From JBLHKW01 sp047618565 (GTDB lineage: Bacteria; Planctomycetota; UBA1135; GCA-002686595), in NCBI GenBank assembly GCA_047618565.1, contig JBLHKW010000161.1, positions 1 to 11,610 on the forward strand: DNA of 11,610 nt. Reading direction: 5' to 3'. The first letter of the stretch is position 1. Each line of letters begins with the position of its first letter. Made by a program: the position numbers and the translations under genes. Positions 1 through 6,577 of the stretch are shown piece by piece. Under the pieces are notes generated by a model. That model did not search any database, was not told the origin of the DNA, and saw only the letters and a list, made by a program, of their open reading frames with translations.

Positions 1-121
1 GCGTCGTGCTCGTCGAGCCGTGCTCAGCGGCCCTACAGGGCCGCCTCCGCCGTCTCGACTTCGCACTCCTTGCTGCGACGAAGATGGCTTCGTCTCGCTA
101 CGGGACTTTTTCAACGGGCTG
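1..121. repeat. Hairpin-rich non-coding block with an IS-like terminus
   Basis: No convincing reading frame crosses this stretch. It contains several compact inverted repeats: an 11-base palindrome at 9-19 (GCTCG-T-CGAGC), a GC-rich repeat at 27-44 (GCGGCCCT and AGGGCCGC around two bases) and a 7-bp stem at 77-83/88-94 (GACGAAG, loop ATGG, CTTCGTC). On the minus strand, directly after the stop codon of the neighbouring gene, it begins CAGCCCGTTGAAAAAGTCC (102-120). That resembles the CTGTTGAAAAAGTC-type ends I know from several insertion-sequence groups. The hairpins and the abrupt change from coding sequence suggest a MITE/REP-like or IS-derived repeat that starts outside the window. The family assignment is inference from memory. 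The stem nearest the gene could also help end its transcript. Confidence 0.4.
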
Positions 122-2635
122 CTAGCGATCGAGGGCTTCGATCTGCTTCAGCACGCGGCTGAAACGCCAGGTCTGCTCGAGGCCCTGCTCGACGAGTAGT
201 GCCTTGACGGCGTCCGAGCCGACCGAGCGGCCCCAGACGACGAGCCACTGCTCGACGCCGATCTCCTCCCAGGCGGGGGACTCGTATCCGGCGGCCTGGG
301 CCAGGTTGAGACTGCGCAGGTTGTTGTGCAGCTGCGTGCACTCGCCGGTGCGCTGATGGGTGTCGCACCAGACGAACCAGGCGATCAGGTTGCGCGTCAG
401 TTCGCGCGCATCCGGGCCACTCCAGCTGAGTCCGGGCAGGAACAGCGGGCCACCGTCCCATGCGGGCACCTCGGCGCGCGGGTCGAAGCGGTAGGCGTCG
501 ATGACCGCTTGCGCGACGCCGCCCTCGCCTTGACCGGCGAGAGTCGCCAGGCAGGCTGCCGCCAGGTTGCGGGCATTGACCGTGGTGGCCTCGGTAAGGA
601 CGCGCACGAGGGGCGCCACGCCCGCTCGCAGTACGCTGGGAAGGAGCGCCTGTTGCAGGCTGGAGCTGTAGGAAGCAGCCTCGAGCACATGTTCGAGCAC
701 GCGCTCCCCATCGATGCCGCCGCTGGCGAGACGAGCGCTCCAGCTCTGGCGCAGCGGGCGCTCGAGGTTCGGGTCGTGCGCGCCTCGCTGGGACAGCTCC
801 AGCAGTGCGCCGGTCGTCGGTGCCAGCTTGATCTGCGCCGCCAGTGCCCATGTGCGCACGAGCGCCGAGTCGCTGCTCTGCTCGATCTGCATCAGGCCCT
901 CCCGCGCGGCCGCCGTCCCGAACTCCGTCAGGGCCACGATGGCCCAGCCGCGACTCGCCGGCGTGGATCCCGTGGTGCCTTCATCGATCAGGCGCGGGAT
1001 GGCGTCCGGGCCGCAGGCCACCAGAACGCGCACCGTTTCACCGTCCGTTATGGGGTAGGCCATCTCCTCGACCAGGGTCAGGAGGTTCACCTGGGCATCG
1101 GGCTCGACGTCGGCACGCGCCGTCGTCGTGCTGAGGGTCGCTGCGAGCGTGACGGCCACCAGGGTGACCGCGGGGCGAACACGCACGAGCAAGCCGCGCA
1201 TCTTCCAGGCGCCGAACGCCAGCAGGGCCAGCGCGCTGAAGGCGAACGCGAAGCCCGATGACCCGGGGCCGCCGGGCGTCCAGTCGGAGATGGACCCGGT
1301 CTGCACGGGCGCGGGCCCGAGGTGCTTGGCGTCGTAGAGGCGCGGGCTGTTGTCCTGGTAGGGCATGTTGAAGGTCGCGAAGCTCAGGTTCTCGGCCGCC
1401 AGGACCTCGCGCTCGAAGTCTCCGTCGATGACGGTCAGGGTCATGCCTCGCAGGTCCTGCAGGGCCGCCGCGATGACGCCGTCGCGCTCCTTGGCGAGGG
1501 CTTCGCGGTGCAGCGCGTCCATGGCCGGGTTGCGCAGACCGAGGCGCTCACCGATCTCGAGTAGCGTCTTCTCCATCTCCTCGTGCGGGTGCGCCAGGCG
1601 ATCCTCGCGCGCGGCCAGCAGGTCGGAGGCAAACAGGTCGCGGGCGATGCCGCTGAAGGGGATCGGGTTCCGTTCAACGGGCAGGTTCTTGCGGCGCCAG
1701 TCCGGGATGTCGCTCAGGTGGCCACCCACGATCCGCACCGGGAGCGGTTCCGTCATGTTGCGGTACAGGGTCCAGCCGGGGATCTGACGCACGACGTGCT
1801 GCTCGGGCAGGTTCGCGATCCGTTGCGGCGTGTCGCTCAGGATGTAGACGATGTTGCGCAGCTCGCCGGGGTTGAATGCGGAGAGGCGCATGGGCAGAAC
1901 CATCTCGTCGGTCCGGAACCTGAATCCCATGGCCTGGACGTGACCGTCGAAGCCGGCGCCGCTGGGAAGCGCGGTGTCGACCTCGCGCATGCCGGGGCGC
2001 GGCTCGCTGCCCGACTTCGTGCCGACCCGGGCGCGCACGGCGACGAAGCACCAGCCCTCTTCGATGTACTCATCGCAGGTCTGGTCCATGCCGGTCGGGA
2101 AGCGGAAGTCGTGGTCGTCCATCCAGAGCTTCAGGGCCCCGGCGCTGCCCGCGTCGAGCACCGCGATCTCGTACATGCCCACGGCCTCCTGGCGCAGGAC
2201 GACCACTTCCTGTTCCTGGCTGGCCACGCTCAGGCGTGCGCCGCACTTGGCCGCCATCGGCATGTCCGCATCCTCGCAATAGCCGAGCGCACGCATGCGC
2301 AGGTCCACGACGACCTCGGGCGGGTCGATGGCGGCGCCGATGTGTCCGAAGACGTCCTCACCCACCTTGCGCATGGTCGGCGGCGACGGAAAGGGGATCA
2401 GCATCCCGAACTGATCGATCTGGCCCGAGAAGCCGGGCCGGATCACGAAGGTCTCGATGCCGTCCTTGTAGAAGACGTAGGTCTTCTGTGCCCCGATGCG
2501 CGTGATCGGCGCGCCGTCACCGAGCCACAGCGGCGGCACCATGCCACAGGGATCCGCGTAGGCCATCGAGCCCGGGCTCAGCAGCATCGTGAGCATCAGA
2601 AACAGGGTCGTGAACGTGTCCATTGTCTTCTTCAT
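122..2635 (-). CDS. DUF2330-family exported protein with C-terminal helical region
   Basis: This encodes 837 residues. Residues 1-28 form a Sec signal peptide: basic MKK start, hydrophobic core, cleavage after AYA before DPCG. Residues about 28-300 look like DUF2330: a CG pair at 30-31, the segment GIETFVIRPGFSGQIDQFG at 59-77 followed by a proline-rich IPFPSPP, then a YEIAVL strand near 155 and an EEGWCFVAV strand near 192. Residues 461-477 are hydrophobic, followed by basic KMRGLLVRVR (478-487) and a second hydrophobic stretch ending TTARA before DVEPD (about 488-508). Residues 510-837 are rich in short helices resembling HEAT/ARM-like repeats. DUF2330 has no established biochemical role, so I assign none. 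ATG at 2635 is chosen because it supplies the basic n-region and overlaps the preceding frame as ATGA; ATG at 2623 is an alternative. A weak purine-rich GAAGAAAG lies upstream. The domain call rests on recognition, not a search. Confidence 0.85.
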   Translation of the reverse strand: MKKTMDTFTTLFLMLTMLLSPGSMAYADPCGMVPPLWLGDGAPITRIGAQKTYVFYKDGIETFVIRPGFSGQIDQFGMLIPFPSPPTMRKVGEDVFGHIGAAIDPPEVVVDLRMRALGYCEDADMPMAAKCGARLSVASQEQEVVVLRQEAVGMYEIAVLDAGSAGALKLWMDDHDFRFPTGMDQTCDEYIEEGWCFVAVRARVGTKSGSEPRPGMREVDTALPSGAGFDGHVQAMGFRFRTDEMVLPMRLSAFNPGELRNIVYILSDTPQRIANLPEQHVVRQIPGWTLYRNMTEPLPVRIVGGHLSDIPDWRRKNLPVERNPIPFSGIARDLFASDLLAAREDRLAHPHEEMEKTLLEIGERLGLRNPAMDALHREALAKERDGVIAAALQDLRGMTLTVIDGDFEREVLAAENLSFATFNMPYQDNSPRLYDAKHLGPAPVQTGSISDWTPGGPGSSGFAFAFSALALLAFGAWKMRGLLVRVRPAVTLVAVTLAATLSTTTARADVEPDAQVNLLTLVEEMAYPITDGETVRVLVACGPDAIPRLIDEGTTGSTPASRGWAIVALTEFGTAAAREGLMQIEQSSDSALVRTWALAAQIKLAPTTGALLELSQRGAHDPNLERPLRQSWSARLASGGIDGERVLEHVLEAASYSSSLQQALLPSVLRAGVAPLVRVLTEATTVNARNLAAACLATLAGQGEGGVAQAVIDAYRFDPRAEVPAWDGGPLFLPGLSWSGPDARELTRNLIAWFVWCDTHQRTGECTQLHNNLRSLNLAQAAGYESPAWEEIGVEQWLVVWGRSVGSDAVKALLVEQGLEQTWRFSRVLKQIEALDR
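1109..1285 (-). other. Internal anchor plus second signal-like segment (fusion junction)
   Basis: This part of the DUF2330 gene encodes residues 451-509. It reads as a Gly/Pro/Ser linker (GGPGSSG, 455-461), a hydrophobic helix (461-477), a basic loop KMRGLLVRVR (478-487) and a second hydrophobic helix ending in an A-R-A site before DVEP. The first part looks like a C-terminal membrane anchor or sorting tail and the second like the N-terminal signal peptide of another protein. With a basic loop of about ten residues, the positive-inside rule predicts a hairpin that leaves both flanking domains outside the cytoplasm. A joining of two once-separate exported genes is my inference. Confidence 0.55.
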
Positions 2636-2787
2636 TGCGAGCTTTCTTCAAGTTGCACTCGGATCTCGACGCTCACCTTTTCCTGGCTGCGTCCGTTGCT
2701 GATCCAGATCGATTCCAGTCGTTCCCATCCGTCTCCACTCTCGAGGACCGTGAACCACGGTCCGGCCGCAAAATGGACCCCCTCGAG
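2632..2787 (-). other. In-frame coding-like extension after UGA of the 2788-3321 gene
   Basis: After the UGA at 2788-2790 the same frame stays open for 51 more codons and ends at a TGA (2632-2634) that overlaps the ATG of the DUF2330 gene as ATGA, a typical coupling arrangement inside operons. The predicted peptide is protein-like: LEGVHFAAGPWFTVLESG, then GWERLESIWISNGRS, then alternating residues EKVSVEIRVQLEESS that suggest a beta strand. No ATG, GTG or TTG near its beginning would make it a separate gene. If the UGA were decoded, the upstream protein would be 229 residues. Alternatives are a recent nonsense mutation, a sequencing error, or a true stop with a chance open frame; 52 open codons are not rare at this GC content, and about two thirds of its third positions are G/C. 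Confidence 0.45.
2740..2787 (-). promoter_or_regulatory. Stem-loop just downstream of an in-frame UGA
   Basis: Reading the minus strand from the UGA at 2790-2788, a perfect 8-bp stem forms between GGACCGTG (2763-2756) and CACGGTCC (2752-2745) around the three-base loop GTT. Directly outside it on the 3' side, TCGAG (2744-2740) can pair with CTCGA (2787-2783) that follows the UGA. The apical loop begins 32 bases after the UGA and its first base is G. As I recall the bacterial SECIS consensus (short apical loop, G in its first two bases, roughly 16-37 bases from UGA), this fits, but GC-rich DNA makes stems often and no redox motif surrounds the codon. It could equally be a chance palindrome or a weak terminator; there is no T-run. 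Confidence 0.3.
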
Positions 2788-3321
2788 TCACAAGCGCGCC
2801 CAGAGATGGTCCACGCCGACGCGGCGTAGCGTGCCGCTCACCTCGGGCGGCTGCAGGTCGCTGGTGTCGGTGGCGATCAGGTGTTGTTTCTCCCCGAGCG
2901 GAATGCGCGTCGGTCCCAGGTGCAGGCGCTCCTCGCCGGACGGGCTGACCAGGCGCACGCTCAGGAGAGCGTGACCGCGGCCGAGCTCGCGTTGCAGGAA
3001 TCCGGCCCGTTCGGGGTCCAGGATCCCGTAGCCGAGGCGCGCGCCCAGGTCCATGGCGCGCGCTCCGTGGAAGAGCAGCGTGTCGAGGGCGCGCGCGCCC
3101 TGGTCCGTGCCTTCGTGTTCTGCCCAGGTGTCCAGCAGGCGCTCGAACTCATGCGCGCCCATTTCACCCTCCCCGCTCGAGGCGGCCGCGCACCCGGTGG
3201 CGCAGACCTCGGCGCGGGTCTGCGGGGTCGGATCGAGGATCGGGTCCAGGTCCGTTTCCGGCGCGCGCAGCAAGGGCGCGCTCAACAGGCTGCAACAGGT
3301 GATGGTCAACAGGGCTTTCAT
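2788..3321 (-). CDS. Small exported protein of unknown family
   Basis: This encodes 177 residues when started at ATG 3321, preferred over the in-frame GTG at 3333 because a clear GGAGG (3327-3331) lies five bases upstream and overlaps that GTG. The N-terminus MKALLTITCCSLLSAPLLRA is a short signal peptide with possible cleavage after LRA. Residues 21-55 are acidic and small-residue rich with two cysteines (40, 44). Residues 56-115 look helical (FERLLDTWAEHE, RALDTLLFHGARAMDLGARLG). Residues 116-177 look like beta strands. I recognise no family. The gene is first in a minus-strand operon with the DUF2330 gene, so a shared role at the cell envelope is plausible. It ends at a UGA after which the frame continues open to the next gene's start, so the protein may really be longer or be truncated by mutation. 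Confidence 0.7.
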   Translation of the reverse strand: MKALLTITCCSLLSAPLLRAPETDLDPILDPTPQTRAEVCATGCAAASSGEGEMGAHEFERLLDTWAEHEGTDQGARALDTLLFHGARAMDLGARLGYGILDPERAGFLQRELGRGHALLSVRLVSPSGEERLHLGPTRIPLGEKQHLIATDTSDLQPPEVSGTLRRVGVDHLWARL

Positions 3322-3431
3322 GGGGTCCTCCACTCTTGGTTCACCCTGAGAACGGAGACGCCGCGCGATGTCTTGGCGCCTCTCCGCGGAAATCTTTTCG
3401 TCCTCCGCCAGGAGGGCCCTACGTTGGGGGC

Positions 3432-5243
3432 ATGAGCTCAGCGCCCAAGCCGGCCCCCCTGCGCAGGCTGCTGGCCCATGCCCGCGGTCATCGGCGCGAG
3501 TTGCGTATCGCGAGCGTCTGCTCGGTGCTCAACCAGATCCTGGACATCGCGCCCCCGTTCCTGATCGGAGCCGCGGTGGACATCGTGGTCGAGCGCGAAC
3601 AGTCCCTGCTGGCGCGCATGGGCGTCGTCGAGGTGTCCTCGCAGCTCTGGGTTCTGGCCGGCGTGACCGTTGTGATCTGGGCCCTGGAATCCCTGTTCGA
3701 ATACTGGCTGAAGGTCTACTGGCGCAACCTGGCCCAGACCCTGCAACACGAGTTGCGACTCGATGCCTACGCACACGTGCAGAAGCTCGACCTGGCCTTT
3801 TTCGAGGACGAGAACACCGGCAGCCTGCTGTCCGTGCTGAACGACGACGTCAACCAGCTCGAGCGTTTCCTCAACAGCGGCGCGAACACGTTGATCCAGG
3901 TCGCGACGACGGTCGTGGTCGTGGGGGTGACGTTCTTCTACGTCGCGCCCAACGTGGCGTGGTGGGCCTTCCTTCCGGTTCCGATCATCCTGTGGGGGTC
4001 CTTCCTCTTTCAGTCGAAGATCGCCCCGCGTTACACGGCCGTGCGTGGTCTCGTGGGGGACCTCAACGCGGACCTGGCCGGTAATCTGGCCGGCATCGCG
4101 ACCATCAAGAGCTTCGTGCGCGAGGACAGCGAGGTGGAACGCATCCGCTCGCGCAGCGACGCCTACCGCGCCGCGAACCGGCACGCGATCGCCCTGAGCT
4201 CGGCCTTCTCGCCCCTGATCCGGATGGCGATCGTGATCGGTTTCGTCGCCACCCTGGTCCTGGGCGGCATGATGGTCGAGGACGGCAGCCTGCCCGCCGG
4301 CGTGTACGCGGTCCTGGTGTTCATCACCCAACGCCTGCTCTGGCCCCTGACCGGGCTCGGCGAGGTCTTCGACCAGTACCAGCGTGCCATGGCCTCCACG
4401 ACGCGCGTCCTGGACCTGCTCCACACGGAGTCGAGCATTCACGACGGCACGCGTGCGCTGGACCCCGCGCATGTGCGCGGGGACCTGCTACTCGAACACG
4501 TGACCTTCGCCTACGCAGGCCGCGAGCCGCTCTTCACGGATGTGAACATCCACTTTGCCGCGGGCAAGACGACCGCGGTCGTGGGCGCGACGGGCTCCGG
4601 AAAGAGCACGCTCATCAAGCTCCTCCTGCGCTTCTATCCGATCGATTCGGGCCGCGTGACCCTGGATGGGACGGATCTCGACGAGCTGCGGCTGGCCGAC
4701 CTGCGCGGCGCGATCGGGCTCGTGAGCCAGGACGTGTTCCTGTTCTCGGGCACCGTGCGCGAGAACATTGCGTACGGGCGGCCCGCGGCCAGCGATGCGG
4801 AGATCGACGAGGCCGCGCGCATCGCGGATGCGGCCGGGTTCATCGCCGAGCTGCCCCTGGGCCTGGACACGGTCGTCGGAGAGCGCGGCCAGAAACTGTC
4901 CGGCGGTCAGCGCCAGAGGCTGTCGATCGCCCGCGCTGTGCTCAAGGATGCACCCATCCTGATCCTGGACGAGGCCACCTCCTCGGTCGACAACGAGACC
5001 GAGGTCGCCATCCAGCATGCCCTCGAGCGATTGTCCGTCGGGCGCACGACGATCGTCATCGCGCACCGCCTGTCGACCGTGCGCAACGCGGACCACATCC
5101 TCGTGCTCGAGGGTGGCGGCGTGATCGAGCAGGGCCGGCACGATGCGCTCGTCGCTCAGGGGGGGCTCTACGCGGCCCTCTGGCGGGTGCAGACCGGGGA
5201 GCGCGACCCCGCCGCCCCCGTGGGATCCGAGCTGACCCCGTAG
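3432..5243 (+). CDS. ABC exporter, fused membrane and ATPase domains (MsbA/LmrA type)
   Basis: This encodes 603 residues from ATG 3432, the usual length for a half-size type IV ABC exporter that works as a homodimer. Residues about 20-320 form the six-helix membrane domain, with coupling-helix-like stretches near FFEDENTGSLLSVLNDDVNQLE and TIKSFVREDSE. The ATPase domain has a Walker A GATGSGKST (385-393), Q-loop glutamine 433 in VSQDVFLFSGTVRENIAYG, signature LSGGQ (489-493), Walker B ILILDE (509-514) and H-loop histidine 545 in IAHRLST. All catalytic residues are present, so it should be an active ATP-driven exporter of a lipid, drug or peptide; the substrate cannot be read from sequence. 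The upstream in-frame GTG at 3336 would add a 32-residue tail without signal character and is rejected. The run GGGGG lies one base before ATG and GGAGGG is at 3411-3416, both poorly spaced. It is divergent from the 2788-3321 gene. Confidence 0.95.
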   Translation: MSSAPKPAPLRRLLAHARGHRRELRIASVCSVLNQILDIAPPFLIGAAVDIVVEREQSLLARMGVVEVSSQLWVLAGVTVVIWALESLFEYWLKVYWRNLAQTLQHELRLDAYAHVQKLDLAFFEDENTGSLLSVLNDDVNQLERFLNSGANTLIQVATTVVVVGVTFFYVAPNVAWWAFLPVPIILWGSFLFQSKIAPRYTAVRGLVGDLNADLAGNLAGIATIKSFVREDSEVERIRSRSDAYRAANRHAIALSSAFSPLIRMAIVIGFVATLVLGGMMVEDGSLPAGVYAVLVFITQRLLWPLTGLGEVFDQYQRAMASTTRVLDLLHTESSIHDGTRALDPAHVRGDLLLEHVTFAYAGREPLFTDVNIHFAAGKTTAVVGATGSGKSTLIKLLLRFYPIDSGRVTLDGTDLDELRLADLRGAIGLVSQDVFLFSGTVRENIAYGRPAASDAEIDEAARIADAAGFIAELPLGLDTVVGERGQKLSGGQRQRLSIARAVLKDAPILILDEATSSVDNETEVAIQHALERLSVGRTTIVIAHRLSTVRNADHILVLEGGGVIEQGRHDALVAQGGLYAALWRVQTGERDPAAPVGSELTP

Positions 5244-5248
5244 ATCGC

Positions 5249-5536
5249 CTAACCGACAGGCGCCTGCCCGTCCGCGCGCCCGTCTTCCATGTCGATCTTA
5301 CGCATGGTGCTCGCGAACTCCTGGTGATCGCAGATGCCCTTCTCGATCAGGATGCGTTGCACGGTCTTGGTCGCCAGGGCCAGCTCGCCCAGGGCGCGCT
5401 CGAGTCGATCGCCGTCGATGCTGCGGTCCGGTGTCCGCATGGATGCCATCTCGTTGCGAGCCTGCGCGAGCTCATCGCGCGTGTTCTCGATCTGCTGGTG
5501 CTGGTAGATATCGAAGATCCAGTTGATCATTCCCAT
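5249..5536 (-). CDS. Small coiled-coil protein of unknown function
   Basis: This encodes 95 residues starting MGMINWIFDIYQHQQIENTR. The first twelve residues could form an amphipathic, membrane-touching helix. Residues 14-36 (IENTRDELAQARNEMASM) and 43-65 (GDRLERALGELALATKTVQRIL) have heptad-like spacing of leucine, alanine and isoleucine and probably form coiled coils. The tail (75-95) is charged and disordered-looking. There is no signal peptide, so it is probably cytoplasmic or peripherally membrane-bound. An AAGG lies about eleven bases before ATG 5536; ATG 5530 is an alternative start. Its stop lies five bases beyond that of the ABC exporter, in convergent orientation. I recognise no family and assign no function. 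Strand choice rests on the plausible composition and the tight fit between neighbours. Confidence 0.65.
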   Translation of the reverse strand: MGMINWIFDIYQHQQIENTRDELAQARNEMASMRTPDRSIDGDRLERALGELALATKTVQRILIEKGICDHQEFASTMRKIDMEDGRADGQAPVG

Positions 5537-5707
5537 CGTGCGGTGCTGCCTTCATTCGGGGGGGCTCGGGGCGCGAGTCTTCAACGTAGCTACATCGGGC
5601 TACGCTGGCGAAGGGGATCCATTCAGTTTTCTTGACGCGCCGCCCGCGCCGTCCTCTACCGTCTGCCCATCGGCCCCTCCAGCTCCAACCTCTACGCGCG
5701 ACTTGGC
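5537..5707. promoter_or_regulatory. Divergent intergenic region with a hairpin and a possible promoter
   Basis: This 171-base gap separates two divergently oriented genes and must hold promoters for both. A 6-bp inverted repeat CGTAGC (5585-5590) and GCTACG (5599-5604) flanks an 8-base loop; it could be an operator or an RNA hairpin. On the plus strand TTGACG at 5632-5637 matches a sigma-70 -35 box, but the best downstream match, TCTACC at 5655-5660 with 17-base spacing, is poor. The frame of the transporter is open back to a TGA at 5633, so its coding region may extend into this gap. Confidence 0.3.
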
Positions 5708-6550
5708 GTGGCCTGGCTGGCCATGTCGAGCGCAGCGATCGTCATCGTCTTCGCGGCCCCCGTGCCGCCGCTCGTCATCGGCATGGCGCGCCTGGGGATC
5801 ACGACCCTGGCCTGTGCGCTGCTGGCGTCCAGGGTGCTCGGGCAAACCTGGCAGGCGCTGCGCGCCGACCGCGGCGCGGCGCGTCTCTGGCTGCTCTCGG
5901 GCGCATTGCTCGCGGCCCACTTCGCCATGTGGATCACGAGTCTGTCGCTCACCTCCGTGGTGCACGCGACCGTGCTCGTCGCCCTGCAGCCACTCTTCGC
6001 CGGTCTGTTCGGACGCATGCTGGGGGACCGCGCGAGCTGGCGCCTGTACGCGGGCATCGTCGTCGCGCTGCTGGGTACCTGGCTCTTGACGCGCAGCGCG
6101 GATGGGGCGGACGCGACTCTGGTCGGCGATGCCCTGGCGGTGCTCGCCGCCGCCGCGAGCGCCGCCTACCTGATCGCCGGCCGGCGCGTCGGAAAGCGCG
6201 TACCCCTGACCGGTTGGCTGACCGGTGTGAACGGGCTCGCATTCCTGTTGCTCGCAGCCGCGGCCCTGATCTTCGAGCCCGATTGGGACCCGGCCTCCCT
6301 ATCGGGGGCCGACGGGCTCGCGATCCTGTGGCTGGGGCTCGTTCCGGGTCTCGTCGGTCACGGGCTCATGAACTGGACGGCGCGCCACCTACCCGTGCAC
6401 ACGGTCTCGCTGGCGGTCCTGCTCGAGCCAGTCGGGGCCACCTTGCTGGCGCTCGCGTTTCTGGATCAGTCCGTGGCGCCGATCGAGGTCGCGGGCGGCG
6501 CCGTGCTCGTCTTCGGCGCCTGGCTCGCCAACGCGTCCGGCAACGAGTGA
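5708..6550 (+). CDS. EamA-family (DMT superfamily) transporter
   Basis: This encodes about 280 residues with ten hydrophobic segments arranged as two five-helix EamA repeats, the standard architecture of drug/metabolite transporters in the inner membrane. The second repeat ends with a recognisable EamA signature: LLEPVGATLLALAFLDQ (238-254) followed by EVAGGAVLVFGAWLA. The first repeat holds the matching ALQPLFAGLFGRMLGDR (92-108). Members export or import small metabolites such as amino acids; the substrate cannot be predicted. The start is uncertain: GTG 5708 has no Shine-Dalgarno sequence and cuts close to the first helix, while the frame is open and protein-like (SSNLYARLG) back to a TGA at 5633, with only CTG 5663 as an alternative common start. 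It is convergent with the recombinase gene, 13 bases away. Confidence 0.85.
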   Translation: MAWLAMSSAAIVIVFAAPVPPLVIGMARLGITTLACALLASRVLGQTWQALRADRGAARLWLLSGALLAAHFAMWITSLSLTSVVHATVLVALQPLFAGLFGRMLGDRASWRLYAGIVVALLGTWLLTRSADGADATLVGDALAVLAAAASAAYLIAGRRVGKRVPLTGWLTGVNGLAFLLLAAAALIFEPDWDPASLSGADGLAILWLGLVPGLVGHGLMNWTARHLPVHTVSLAVLLEPVGATLLALAFLDQSVAPIEVAGGAVLVFGAWLANASGNE

Positions 6551-6551
6551 A

Positions 6552-6577
6552 CGCGCGCCCGGATCATTCGGCGCGCG
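6552..6577. terminator. GC hairpin between convergent genes, possible bidirectional terminator
   Basis: CGCGCGCC (6552-6559) and GGCGCGCG (6570-6577) form a perfect 8-bp stem around a 10-base loop. It sits right after the stop of the EamA gene and overlaps the last codons and stop of the recombinase gene on the other strand, which suits a shared terminator. No T-run follows on either strand, so it is not a classic intrinsic terminator. Confidence 0.35.

Noticed and set aside
326..1261. Plus-strand open frame of 311 codons
   Set aside because: It is antisense to the 3' half of the DUF2330 gene, with low-complexity Arg/Gln/Gly-rich translation and no recognisable motif.
1583..2974. Long plus-strand open frame (463 codons) opposite the DUF2330 gene
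   Set aside because: Its composition is rich in Arg, His, Ala and Gly with no domain pattern, as expected from the antisense of a high-GC gene, and the opposite strand has a signal peptide and a recognisable domain.
3322..3431. Sigma-70 promoter for the ABC exporter (TTGGCG 3373-3378, TTTCGT 3396-3401)
   Set aside because: The spacing is 17 bases but the -10 match is too weak to call in high-GC sequence.
3438..4472. Minus-strand open frame of 344 codons opposite the ABC exporter
   Set aside because: The plus-strand frame carries every ABC motif in order; the antisense translation is His/Asp/Gln-rich without structure.
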